From positions 5,483,684 through 5,547,683 of the forward strand of contig JALIGW010000026.1 in assembly GCA_023053685.1 (NCBI GenBank): 64,000 nt of DNA. Direction: 5' to 3'. This document shows, piece after piece, positions 54,587 through 64,000 of the stretch. The notes beneath the pieces are model-generated. The model saw nothing but the letters and a program-made list of their open reading frames with translations. It ran no database searches and was not told the origin of the DNA. Position numbers and translations under genes: made by a program. This stretch comes from Diadophis punctatus similis (lineage: Eukaryota; Chordata; Lepidosauria; Squamata; Dipsadidae). The stretch's first letter is position 1; the number at the start of each line of letters is the position of its first letter.

Positions 54587-55315
54587 CAGATATTCCCCGA
54601 CTTAATCCATTCATTTAGCGACCGAAGTTACAACGGCACTGCAAAAAGTGACTTGCGGCCACTTTCCACACTTACGGCCATTGCACCATCCCCAGGCTCA
54701 CGTGATCAAAATCCGGACTCTCGGCAACTGGCATGTACTTATGACGGTTTCAGTGTCCTAGGGTCACGTGATCAGGGAGTGAAATCCTCTGAAGTCTGCT
54801 ACCGGTTTGCTTCGTGCGCGCTTTATGCGCCGCAGCGTGCAGCGCTGAAAAAGAAGCATTTTGAAGCCATCAGAGTCTGCAAAGGTAAGTAGAACAGCGA
54901 AGGGAGGAAATCAGCTGTGCCGCTCGATTTAGATTAGCTAGAAAGCAGGAAATCCTGCTTTCTAGCTAATCTAGATCGCGCGGCACAGCTGATCGTCGCA
55001 TAGCTGATCGTCGGATATACCGATTCGCCCGAACTGGTAGCATTTTTTACTACTGGTTCGGGCGAACCAGTCCGAACCGGTAGCATTTCACCTCTGCACG
55101 TGATTTCCCCTTTTGCGACCTTCTGACCAGCAAAGTCAACGGGGAAGCCAGATTCACTTAACAACCGGGTCGCTATCTTAAACAACTGCAGTGATACACT
55201 TAACAGTTTTGGTGAGACAGGTTATAAAATGGGGCAAAATTCACCTAACGGCTGTCTCGCTTAGCAGCAGACATTTTTCGGCTCCGTTGTGGTCATAAGT
55301 CGAGGACTTCACCGT
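54587..55315. mobile_element. TIR DNA transposon containing a nested hAT-like element
   Basis: Family landmarks TTTAGCGACCGAAG at the left and AAGTCGAGGACTTCACCGTA at the right; interrupted at 54773-55096. Confidence 0.8.
54773..55096. mobile_element. Non-autonomous hAT-like element with internal hairpin, perfect target duplication
   Basis: CAGGGAGTGAAATCCTCTG to GCATTTCACCTCTG, flanked by CACGTGAT at 54765-54772 and 55097-55104. A 38-bp inverted repeat (two mismatches, 4-nt centre) lies at 54912-54991. Confidence 0.92.
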
Positions 55316-55330
55316 ATTGATCTCTTAGCC

Positions 55331-55496
55331 CAGCTTTTGGTCACTAGGGATCGGTTCTGTGGAAAGAGGTTTTTCTACGGACCGGAGGGGCCGTGGTTTC
55401 GCATGCTGCCTACATCATGTGGATGGGTCTTTGCTTGTTTGCATGGCTCAGTTTCTGGCGTCCACCGGTCCACAGATCCGTGGTTTGGGACCCCTG
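55331..55496. mobile_element. Short hAT-like element
   Basis: CAGCTTTTGGTCACTAGGG to GGTTTGGGACCCCTG; flanks TCTTAGCC (55323-55330) and ACTTAGCC (55497-55504). Confidence 0.75.
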
Positions 55497-55504
55497 ACTT
55501 AGCC

Positions 55505-56116
55505 TGTTTTAATGACCGATATCCTGTCACTTCTTAAGGGGAAGGGGCACTTTTCTTCTTCTAATAGATCCCACCGTTTTTTCTGGGTTACACCCTTGTC
55601 CACGGCTTCTGTGGCTAGTCCTCTATTGCAGGGGTCCCCAACTCCTGGCTTGTGGACGAGCAACGGGCCACGGCATGCCAGAAACCGTGCCACGCAAACA
55701 AACAAAGCCCCATCTGTAGGATGTAGGCAGCACACAAACCCTTTCACCCTCCAGTCCACGGAAAAAACTCTCTCCGTGAAACTGGAGAACAGTTGTGGGC
55801 CACGAAATACAGAGGGATTTGGCGTCCCCGTGACCTTCGTCCTGCGCATGACTAACATCTGGTGGAAAGAGAGACTCCTGCCTTGTTAGAGTCCCAGATC
55901 CTGCCAGATGTGTTTGCTTCTTGCTCTTCGCTCCCGAGACTCTGGGGAAATTATCATTGGTGTTCAGTCTGGAATCCCCATCTGGCTCGCACATGTGCTT
56001 CGACCACACCAAACAGGAATATCCGGATCCGCAAGCATCACACTCGGGTTTTGCTGTGCTCGAGTCGTGGCCGGGTTGCTCATCGCGTGTCGTTGTTGTT
56101 GTTGTCTCCCCTCCAG
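55505..56116. other. Intron 4, hAT-like left end and unclassified sequence
   Basis: CAGGGGTCCCCAACTCC at 55629 looks like a hAT end (GGGCCACGGCATGCC follows), but no right end is found. A (GTT)n lies just before the exon 5 acceptor tract. Confidence 0.45.
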
Positions 56117-56284
56117 GTTCTCCCTCCAAGTCAAGCCACGCTTCCATCATCAAGTGTCCCACCCAGTTCCCCATCATCCTTTGGCATCCTTACGCCCGCC
56201 ATTACTACTTCTGTGTGATGACCGGCAAGGAGCAGGAGAAGTGGAAGGCCATTTTTCAAGATTGTGTGCGCCACTGCAACAACG
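56117..56284 (+). CDS. NIBAN2: NIBAN2 exon 5 (end of PH domain)
   Basis: The acceptor is GTCTCCCCTCCAG and the donor AACG|GTACGT. The 168-bp exon completes codon 141 and encodes residues to 196 plus one base: ASIIKCPTQFPIILWHPYAR, then HYYFCVMTGKEQEKWKAIFQ and DCVRHCNN. Human has PILKCPTQFPLILWHPYAR, HYYFCMMTEAEQDKWQAVLQ and DCIRHCNN. The EKWKAIFQDCVRHC segment is the C-terminal PH helix with its conserved tryptophan. Phase 1 at both ends keeps the frame. No later NIBAN2 exon was found up to 64000, so intron 5 is at least 7.7 kb. Confidence 0.97.
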
Positions 56285-56611
56285 GTACGTGCGACGGGAC
56301 ACCTATGTGGTTGGGTGTTCTTCTCCTCCCTTTTGAAGGATCGTGTCTCCTTGTAGACCACCTTTGCTTTGCAAATCTGAGTGGGTGACCGTAAGGAAAG
56401 ACCCCAGCCTCTTGATTCGACATGTAAGCAGAACTTGAGTTTTTGAGTGGTCTACATTCTGATAGTTTCTTAGATTGGATGGCTTTTTTTTCCAGGGACA
56501 GAAGGAAAGTTCTGCCTCGGTTGGTATTGTGCCGTCTGAGCGAGAGAAGGTCAATGTAGGGTCTATATGTGGCTCATAGATCAGTTCCTATCACACAGAT
56601 AAAAGCTGCAA
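56285..56611. other. Intron 5, no feature recognised
   Basis: Unique-looking DNA. Confidence 0.3.
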
Positions 56612-56828
56612 GAGCCACGGTGGTGCAGTGGTTAGAATGCAGTATTGCAGGCTGATTCTGCTCACTGCCAGGAGTTCGATCCTGACCGGCTCAAGGTTGA
56701 CTCAGCCTTCCATCCTTCCGAGGTCGGTAAAATGAGGACCCAGATTGTTGGGGGCAAAAGGCTGACTCTGTAAACCGCTTAGAGAGGGCTATAAAGCAGT
56801 ATATAAGTCTAAGTGCTATTGCTATTGC
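56612..56828 (+). mobile_element. tRNA-derived SINE, likely close to the array progenitor
   Basis: GAGCCACGGTGGTGCAGTGG to AAGTGCTATTGCTATTGC. Its GCAGGCTGATTCTG and AAAGGCTGACTCTG segments contain the two AGGCTGA copies (56649, 56759) that bracket the deletion seen in the array core. Confidence 0.92.
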
Positions 56829-56953
56829 TTCTTTCCTTCCTTTCCTTTCCTTCCCCCCTTTTCTTCTTTCTCTCCATCCCTTTTCTCCTTCCTTCCTTCC
56901 TTCCTTCCTTCCTTCCTTCCTTCCTTCCTTCCTTCCTTCCTTCCTTCCTTCCC
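56829..56953. repeat. T/C-rich tract ending in (CCTT)n
   Basis: Links the SINE 3' end at 56828 to the SINE head at 56954. Confidence 0.95.
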
Positions 56954-57167
56954 ATGGTGATGCAGTGGTTAGAATGCAGTATTGCCAGCTGATTCTGCTC
57001 ACTGTCAGCAGTTCGATTCTCAAGGTTGACTCAGCCTTCCATCCTTCCGAGGTCGGTAAAATGAGGACCCAAATTGTTGGGGGTGAAAAAGGCTGAACTC
57101 TGTAAACCGCTTAGAGCGGGCTGTAAAGCACTGTGAAGCGGTATATAAGTCTAAGGGCTATTCTATC
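56954..57167 (+). mobile_element. tRNA-derived SINE starting at the (CCTT)n edge
   Basis: Begins CATGGTGATGCAGTGGTTAG without a GAGCC leader, as in the array, and ends TATATAAGTCTAAGGGCTAT. Confidence 0.9.
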
Positions 57168-57490
57168 ACCACAGTGGGCCCAAATTGATGAGGTGGATTT
57201 TGCAGGCCGTTTGGAGAAGGACATCTAAAAATAGGAACAACCACAAAAGAGCCTTCCTTTGGTATAATTAGAATTGATGGCTGGATCGTACGTTTGCAAT
57301 TCCAGAAGGAAATCTGAATCTCCGTCCGTGGGGGTGGAAAGTTGCTGTTTCCATATCCTGTTTATAAACTGTTCCAGAACTTATTCACTTAGCATGAGAT
57401 GCCTCCTCCATCTATCAGCTGGATGACCTTGGGCTTTGTGTGGTTGATCTCATTGCTTTATTGCACCGGTCAACCTGGATAGTGGAGGAA
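57168..57490. other. Intron 5, no feature recognised
   Basis: Unique-looking DNA. Confidence 0.3.
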
Positions 57491-57639
57491 GGCTGTGGCC
57501 TAGAGGTGGAGCTCTTGCCTCACAATCAGGAGGTTGCGAGTTCAATCCTAGGTAGAGGCAGATGTAAGGTCTCCTGCTTGGGCAGGGGGTTGGACTAGAT
57601 GACCTGCAAGGTCCCCTTCCAACTCTGTTAATATGTTAA
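57491..57639 (+). mobile_element. tRNA-headed SINE with a CR1-type tail, second copy
   Basis: GTGGCCTAGAGGTGGAGCTC head, GCGAGTTCAATCC B-box-like, then GTTGGACTAGATGACCTGC and a TTAATATGTTAA end. Same architecture as 4423-4570. Confidence 0.87.
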
Positions 57640-57761
57640 AAAAATTAATGCATGGAGTTTTAGTTTCTCAGCTCCACTCTCCAACCCATTTGATGCCTCC
57701 CCATTCTCTACAGCTAGCGTCTCTCCTGCGTTTCATCAGTCGGGGATTCTTAACATTTGAC

Positions 57762-58232
57762 AGAATAACAGAGATGGAAGGGACCTTGGAGGTCTTCTAG
57801 ACCAACCCCCTCCCCAAGCAGGAGATGCCATACCATTCCAGACTAATGGTCGTCCTTAAAAACCTCCAGTGATGGAGCACCCACAGCTTCTGAAGGCAAG
57901 CTGTTCCACTGGTTAATTGTTCCAACTGTCAGAAAATGTCTCCTTAGTTCTAGGTTGGTTCTTTTTTTATTTATAAAATAACAGTTGGAAGAGACCTTGG
58001 AGGTCTTCTAGTCCAACCCCCTGCTCAGGCAGGAAACCAAACAAATGGCTGTCCGGTCTCTTCTTGAAAAACCTCCAGTGTTGGAGCACCCACAACTTCT
58101 AGAGGAAAGCCGTTCCAGTGATTAATTCTTCTCCCTGTCAGGAAATTTCTCCTTAGTTCTAGGTGGTTTCTCTCCTTGATTTGTGTCCATCCGTTGCTTC
58201 TTGCCCTGCCCTCAGGTGTTTTGGGAGACTAG
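57762..58232 (-). mobile_element. Two adjacent CR1 3' ends
   Basis: Copies start at 57762 and about 57975 (AACAGTTGGAAGAGACC) and run to the GTGTCCATCCG / CCTCAGGTGTTTTGG region. Confidence 0.85.
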
Positions 58233-58550
58233 GTTGATCCTCTCAAGGTCCCTAGACTCCACTTTGCAGGCTGGGAACCTGGCCCTGCCCAGGGTGAAGC
58301 TGTGTTGTTGGCAGACGGTGGCATTTTGCATCCAATGAGCTCCACCCATCCTGCTCTGCTTGGCAGGTTTCCTCCGCACTCGGGGGCCCTTCTGGAATGC
58401 GCTGCGCGGGAGGAAAAGCTTCTAAAAACAGCTCTGCCAATAAAAAGCGATCCATCATTCTCCTGGCTGGCTCCTTAAGCAGAACCTCCCTCTGAAATTT
58501 GCAGACTGGACAGAACCTGTCTACCCAGCTCACAATACCTACCCTGTTCT
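58233..58550. other. Intron 5, no feature recognised
   Basis: Unique-looking DNA. Confidence 0.3.
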
Positions 58551-58645
<95 letters not shown>

Positions 58646-58664
58646 CCTCCCTCCCTCCCTCCCC
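58551..58664. repeat. (CT)n then (CCCT)n microsatellite
   Basis: Pure CT of about 90 bp then CCCT repeats. Confidence 0.97.
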
Positions 58665-58786
58665 CTCTGGAATTTTGGAGAGGTAAAATTTGATGTTGGG
58701 AGAAGACTCTTGAAAGTCCCTCAGACTGCCAGGAAATCCAGTCAGTTGATCCCAAAGGAAGTCAACCCTGACTGTTCTTTGGATTA

Positions 58787-58929
58787 CAGGGGTCTCCAAG
58801 CGTGGCGACTTGACGACTTGTGGACTTCGACTCCCAGAATTCCTCAGCCAGCACATGCTGGCTGTGCTGAGGAATCCTGGGAGTTGAAGTCCACAAGTCG
58901 TCAAGTTGGTCAAGGTTGGGAGACCCCTG
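58787..58929. mobile_element. Foldback MITE-like element, near-complete hairpin
   Basis: CAGGGGTCTCCAAGCGTGGC to GGTTGGGAGACCCCTG, arms of about 65 bp around GCCAGCACATGCTGGC. Confidence 0.87.
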
Positions 58930-59129
58930 CTTTGGAAGGAGAGAGACTGAAGCTCGAAGCTCAACTACTTTGGCCACCAAATGAGAAGGGAGAACTCCTT
59001 TGGGAAATACCCCGATGCTGGGAAAGATGGAAGGAAGGACAGATTGACAAGAGTTGGGAAGGGTCTTGTAGGTCTTCTCGTCTAGGTCAAACATTCTGGA
59101 CAATCTACTGTCCATCTTAGACCTTAACA

Positions 59130-59313
59130 GAATAACAGAGTTGGAAGGCACCTTGGAGGTCTTCTAGTCCAACCCCCTGCTTAGGCAAGAAACCCGAGGG
59201 AAGGAAGGGGAGAGGAGAGAGGGAGAAAGAAAAGAGGAAAGAAAGGAAGGAAAAGAAAGAAAGAAAAAGAAAGAAAGAAAGAAAAAATAAAGAAAGAAAG
59301 AGGAGAGGAGAGG
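59130..59313 (-). mobile_element. CR1 3' end followed by a purine tract
   Basis: CAGAGTTGGAAGGCACCTTG to about 59195, then GAAA/GGAA-rich DNA to 59313. Confidence 0.8.
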
Positions 59314-59436
59314 TTGGGCCAAAATAGCCAGCCACACATTTCTCCATTGCCTCTCCAGCCCCCGAGGCCTTTCCTCCTGAATCACAAAGAAGGAATTCCA
59401 GACATGCTGTTGGGAAAGCCTTGTCAAGGCAACCCC

Positions 59437-62400
59437 TTCCTTCCTTCCTTCCTTCCTTCCTTCCTTCCTTCCTCCCTTCCTTCCTTCCTTCCATCCTTCC
59501 TTCCCATGGTAGCATAGTGGTTAGAATGCCGTATTGCAGGCTGACTCTGTAAACCGCTTAGAGAGGGCTGTAAAAACACTGTGAAGCGGTATATAAGTCT
59601 AAGTGTTATTGCTATTCCTTCCTTCCTTCCTTCCTTCCTTCCTTCCTTCCTTCCTTCCTTCCTTCCTTCCTTCCTTCCTTCCTTCCTTCCTTCCTTCCTT
59701 CCTTCCTTCCTTCCTTCCTTCCTTCCCATGGTAGCATAGTGGTTAGAATGCCGTATTGCAGGCTGACTCTGTAAACCGCTTAGAGAGGGCTGTAAAAACA
59801 CTGTGAAGCGGTATATAAGTCTAAGTGTTATTGCTATTCCTTCCTTCCTTCCTTCCTTCCTTCCTTCCTTCCTTCCTTCCTTCCTTCCTTCCTTCCTTCC
59901 TTCCTTCCTTCCTTCCTTCCTTCCTTCCTCCCTCCCTTCCTTCCTTCCTTCCATCCTTCCTTCCCATGGTAGCATAGTGGTTAGAATGCCGTATTGCAGG
60001 CTGACTCTGTAAACCGCTTAGAGAGGGCTGTAAAAACACTGTGAAGCGGTATATAAGTCTAAGTGTTATTGCTATTCCTTCCTTCCTTCCTTCCTTCCTT
60101 CCTTCCTTCCTTCCTTCCTTCCTTCCTTCCTTCCTTCCTTCCTTCCTTCCTTCCTTCCTTCCTTCCTTCCTTCCTTCCTTCCTTCCTTCCTTCCCATGGT
60201 AGCATAGTGGTTAGAATGCCGTATTGCAGGCTGACTCTGTAAACCGCTTAGAGAGGGCTGTAAAAACACTGTGAAGCGGTATATAAGTCTAAGTGTTATT
60301 GCTATTCCTTCCTTCCTTCCTTCCTTCCTTCCTTCCTTCCTTCCTTCCTTCCTTCCTTCCTTCCTTCCTTCCTTCCATCCTTCCTTCCCATGGTAGCATA
60401 GTGGTTAGAATGCCGTATTGCAGGCTGACTCTGTAAACCGCATAGAGAGGGCTGTAAAAACACTGTGAAGCGGTATATAAGTCTAAGTGTTATTGCTATT
60501 CCTTCCTTCCTTCCTTCCTTCCTTCCTTCCTTCCTTCCTTCCTTCCTTCCTTCCTTCCTTCCTTCCTTCCTTCCTTCCTTCCTTCCTTCCTTCCATCCTT
60601 CCTTCCTTCCTTCCCATGGTAGCATAGTGGTTAGAATGCCGTATTGCAGGCTGACTCTGTAAACCGCTTAGAGAGGGCTGTAAAAACACTGTGAAGCGGT
60701 ATATAAGTCTAAGTGTTATTGCTATTCCTTCCTTCCTTCCTTCCTTCCTTCCTTCCTTCCTTCCTTCCTTCCTTCCTTCCTTCCTTCCTTCCTTCCTTCC
60801 TTCCTTCCTTCCTTCCTTCCCATGGTAGCATAGTGGTTAGAATGCCGTATTGCAGGCTGACTCTGTAAACCGCTTAGAGAGGGCTGTAAAAACACTGTGA
60901 AGCGGTATATAAGTCTAAGTGTTATTGCTATTCCTTCCTTCCTTCCTTCCTTCCTTCCTTCCTTCCTTCCTTCCTTCCTTCCTTCCTTCCTTCCTTCCTT
61001 CCTTCCATCCTTCCTTCCCATGGTAGCATAGTGGTTAGAATGCCGTATTGCAGGCTGACTCTGTAAACCGCTTAGAGAGGGCTGTAAAAACACTGTGAAG
61101 CGGTATATAAGTCTAAGTGTTATTGCTATTCCTTCCTTCCTTCCTTCCTTCCTTCCTTCCTTCCTTCCTTCCTTCCTTCCTTCCTTCCTTCCTTCCTTCC
61201 TTCCTTCCTTCCTTCCTTCCATCCTTCCTTCCTTCCTTCCCATGGTAGCATAGTGGTTAGAATGCCGTATTGCAGGCTGACTCTGTAAACCGCTTAGAGA
61301 GGGCTGTAAAAACACTGTGAAGCGGTATATAAGTCTAAGTGTTATTGCTATTCCTTCCTTCCTTCCTTCCTTCCTTCCTTCCTTCCTTCCTTCCTTCCTT
61401 CCTTCCTTCCTTCCTTCCTTCCTTCCTTCCTTCCCATGGTAGCATAGTGGTTAGAATGCCGTATTGCAGGCTGACTCTGTAAACCGCTTAGAGAGGGCTG
61501 TAAAAACACTGTGAAGCGGTATATAAGTCTAAGTGTTATTGCTATTCCTTCCTTCCTTCCTTCCTTCCTTCCTTCCTTCCTTCCTTCCTTCCTTCCTTCC
61601 TTCCTTCCTTCCTTCCTTCCTTCCATCCTTCCTTCCCATGGTAGCATAGTGGTTAGAATGCCGTATTGCAGGCTGACTCTGTAAACCGCTTAGAGAGGGC
61701 TGTAAAAACACTGTGAAGCGGTATATAAGTCTAAGTGTTATTGCTATTCCTTCCTTCCTTCCTTCCTTCCTTCCTTCCTTCCTTCCTTCCTTCCTTCCTT
61801 CCTTCCTTCCTTCCTTCCTTCCTTCCTTCCTTCCTTCCTTCCTTCCTTCCTTCCTTCCTTCCCATGGTAGCATAGTGGTTAGAATGCCGTATTGCAGGCT
61901 GACTCTGTAAACCGCTTAGAGAGGGCTGTAAAAACACTGTGAAGCGGTATATAAGTCTAAGTGTTATTGCTATTCCTTCCTTCCTTCCTTCCTTCCTTCC
62001 TTCCTTCCTTCCTTCCTTCCTTCCTTCCTTCCTTCCTTCCTTCCATCCTTCCTTCCCATGGTAGCATAGTGGTTAGAATGCCGTATTGCAGGCTGACTCT
62101 GTAAACCGCTTAGAGAGGGCTGTAAAAACACTGTGAAGCGGTATATAAGTCTAAGTGTTATTGCTATTCCTTCCTTCCTTCCTTCCTTCCTTCCTTCCTT
62201 CCTTCCTTCCTTCCTTCCTTCCTTCCTTCCTTCCTTCCTTCCTTCCTTCCTTCCTTCCTTCCCATGGTAGCATAGTGGTTAGAATGCCGTATTGCAGGCT
62301 GACTCTGTAAACCGCTTAGAGAGGGCTGTAAAAACACTGTGAAGCGGTATATAAGTCTAAGTGATATTGCTATTCCTTCCTTCCTTCCTTCCTTCCTTCC

Positions 62401-63466
62401 TTCCTTCCTTCCTTCCTTCCTTCCTTCCTTCCTTCCTTCCTTCCTTCCTTCCTTCCTTCCTTCCCATGGTAGCATAGTGGTTAGAATGCCGTATTGCAGG
62501 CTGACTCTGTAAACCGCTTAGAGAGGGCTGTAAAAACACTGTGAAGCGGTATATAAGTCTAAGTGTTATTGCTATTCCTTCCTTCCTTCCTTCCTTCCTT
62601 CCTTCCTTCCTTCCTTCCTTCCTTCCTTCCTTCCTTCCTTCCTTCCTTCCTTCCTTCCTTCCTTCCTTCCTTCCCATGGTAGCATAGTGGTTAGAATGCC
62701 GTATTGCAGGCTGACTCTGTAAACCGCTTAGAGAGGGCTGTAAAAACACTGTGAAGCGGTATATAAGTCTAAGTGTTATTGCTATTCCTTCCTTCCTTCC
62801 TTCCTTCCTTCCTTCCTTCCTTCCTTCCTTCCTTCCTTCCTTCCTTCCTTCCTTCCTTCCTTCCATCCTTCCTTCCCATGGTAGCATAGTGGTTAGAATG
62901 CCGTATTGCAGGCTGACTCTGTAAACCGCTTAGAGAGGGCTGTAAAAACACTGTGAAGCGGTATATAAGTCTAAGTGTTATTGCTATTCCTTCCTTCCTT
63001 CCTTCCTTCCTTCCTTCCTTCCTTCCTTCCTTCCTTCCTTCCTTCCTTCCTTCCTTCCTTCCTTCCTTCCTTCCATCCTTCCTTCCCATGGTAGCATAGT
63101 GGTTAGAATGCCGTATTGCAGGCTGACTCTGTAAACCGCTTAGAGAGGGCTGTAAAAACACTGTGAAGCGGTATATAAGTCTAAGTGATATTGCTATTCC
63201 TTCCTTCCTTCCTTCCTTCCTTCCTTCCTTCCTTCCTTCCTTCCTTCCTTCCTTCCTTCCTTCCTTCCTTCCCATGGTAGCATAGTGGTTAGAATGCCGT
63301 ATTGCAGGCTGACTCTGTAAACCGCTTAGAGAGGGCTGTAAAAACACTGTGAAGCGGTATATAAGTCTAAGTGTTATTGCTATTCCTTCCTTCCTTCCTT
63401 CCTTCCTTCCTTCCTTCCTTCCTTCCTTCCTTCCTTCCTTCCTTCCTTCCTTCCTTCCTTCCTTCC
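59437..63466. repeat. SINE-core / (CCTT)n tandem array, 19 units
   Basis: Nineteen cores of exactly 112 bp, each from CATGGTAGCATAGTGG to GTTATTGCTATT, alternate with (CCTT)nCC. Core starts: 59505, 59727, 59965, 60195, 60389, 60615, 60821, 61019, 61241, 61435, 61637, 61863, 62057, 62263, 62465, 62675, 62877, 63087, 63273. Spacings are 186-238 bp and all leave remainder 2 on division by 4, so length changes only by whole tetranucleotides. The cores are a tRNA-derived SINE lacking about 110 bp, including the B box. I see core variants only at about 60441 (GCATAGAG) and at about 62364 and 63188 (GTGATATTG). The array lies in NIBAN2 intron 5. Confidence 0.97.
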
Positions 63467-64000
63467 TGCGGGGGAGTCAATTTTGCAAAGCTTGAAGCAG
63501 AGAAATTATGCTGCCTCTCTGATTCATTCTCCCAGCATCTTCCTTGGTCACTTTCTCTCACTTGTTGTTGGAGGGAAATCTGGCTATTTCCTTTTTTTTC
63601 TTTTCTTCCCCCGCTGTGATTTACTTCTGCCAAATTCAAGGTCCGAAAGGCATTTCTCTTTGGGAATGTAAGTGCCACGAAAGCGTGGCTCCAACCCCGT
63701 GGCTTTCTCCTTCTCTTCAGTTGTGGCAACTTGCAGTGAACACCAAAGCAGTGAAAGGTGGATGCAATTAGGTTCCAAAGACAGGACAGTGCGGTGGAGA
63801 AATGAAGAGGACAGCGATAAGCTGAGACAAGAGGCTGAAGGATAAGGCTTTTCGAAAACCAGGGCTATAAAGCTCAGTACTGTTTTTGTCAGGGATAACC
63901 CACAGTTCTAAAATTTCTCTTGAGTGTTGAATAAAAGAAAGAGAGAAAGAAAACAGATGCCTGGAAGATTGAAAATTCAAATCCAGCCATTCTGGGAAAA
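63467..64000. other. Intron 5 after the array, no feature recognised
   Basis: Unique-looking sequence; a TTTTTTTCTTTTCTTCCCCC tract is at about 63592. No NIBAN2 exon 6 is recognisable. Confidence 0.35.

Noticed and set aside
59424..63347. Repeated minus-strand frames of GRKEG plus a SINE-derived stretch, up to 197 aa
   Set aside because: They translate the CCTT/SINE array. Openness follows from pure GAAG and invariant cores; there is no initiation or splice context.
59437..63466. CRISPR-like array (constant 112-bp units with variable spacers)
   Set aside because: The spacers are pure CCTT, not unique sequence; the units are SINE-derived and the genome is vertebrate.
56285..64000. Search for NIBAN2 exon 6
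   Set aside because: No acceptor-flanked sequence resembling the residues that follow CNNG in the family was found, so it probably lies beyond the window.

Overview
This is a vertebrate genomic window, most likely from a snake (probably an advanced snake). The coding exons read as NIBAN2 (FAM129B). The interspersed repeats are squamate-type: CR1/L3 LINEs with (ATTCT)n tails, a Sauria-type SINE, many tRNA-derived SINEs, GATA/TATC (Bkm-type) and GAAG/CCTT microsatellites, and many short hAT-like elements. The species call is inferred from repeat style; I could not run a search.

Genes. Two genes are supported, both on the + strand. At 231-380 is the last coding exon of a fibrillar-collagen-like gene (end of the COLFI C-propeptide, closing in GPVCFS). 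About 11.4 kb downstream NIBAN2 begins with exon 1 (11822-11876). It continues with exons 2 (44769-44899), 3 (51492-51620), 4 (53060-53165) and 5 (56117-56284). All splice sites are GT/AG and the phases join without a stop, giving 196 codons plus one base: the N-terminus and the PH domain. The rest of NIBAN2 lies beyond the right edge. Intron lengths are 32,892, 6,592, 1,439, 2,951 and at least 7,716 bp.

Layout. 0.4-11.5 kb: intergenic DNA with a hAT element inside a CR1 tail, a 1-kb TATC-type tract, a duplicated CR1-tail block, and two L3 tails with (ATTCT)n. 11.5-11.9 kb: GC-rich promoter, 5' leader and exon 1. 12-44.7 kb: intron 1, almost entirely repeats. 44.7-56.3 kb: exons 2-5 among nested transposons. 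56.3-64 kb: intron 5, dominated at 59.4-63.5 kb by a tandem array of 19 copies of a 112-bp internally deleted SINE core, alternating with pure (CCTT)n.

Most notable: the homogeneous SINE-(CCTT)n array and its apparent precursors elsewhere in the window; foldback inverted repeats at the 5' ends of two LINE copies; more than ten non-autonomous hAT elements with 8-bp target duplications, two of them at the same position of a CR1 tail; one SINE head joined to two different LINE tails; and a fibrillar collagen end next to NIBAN2.
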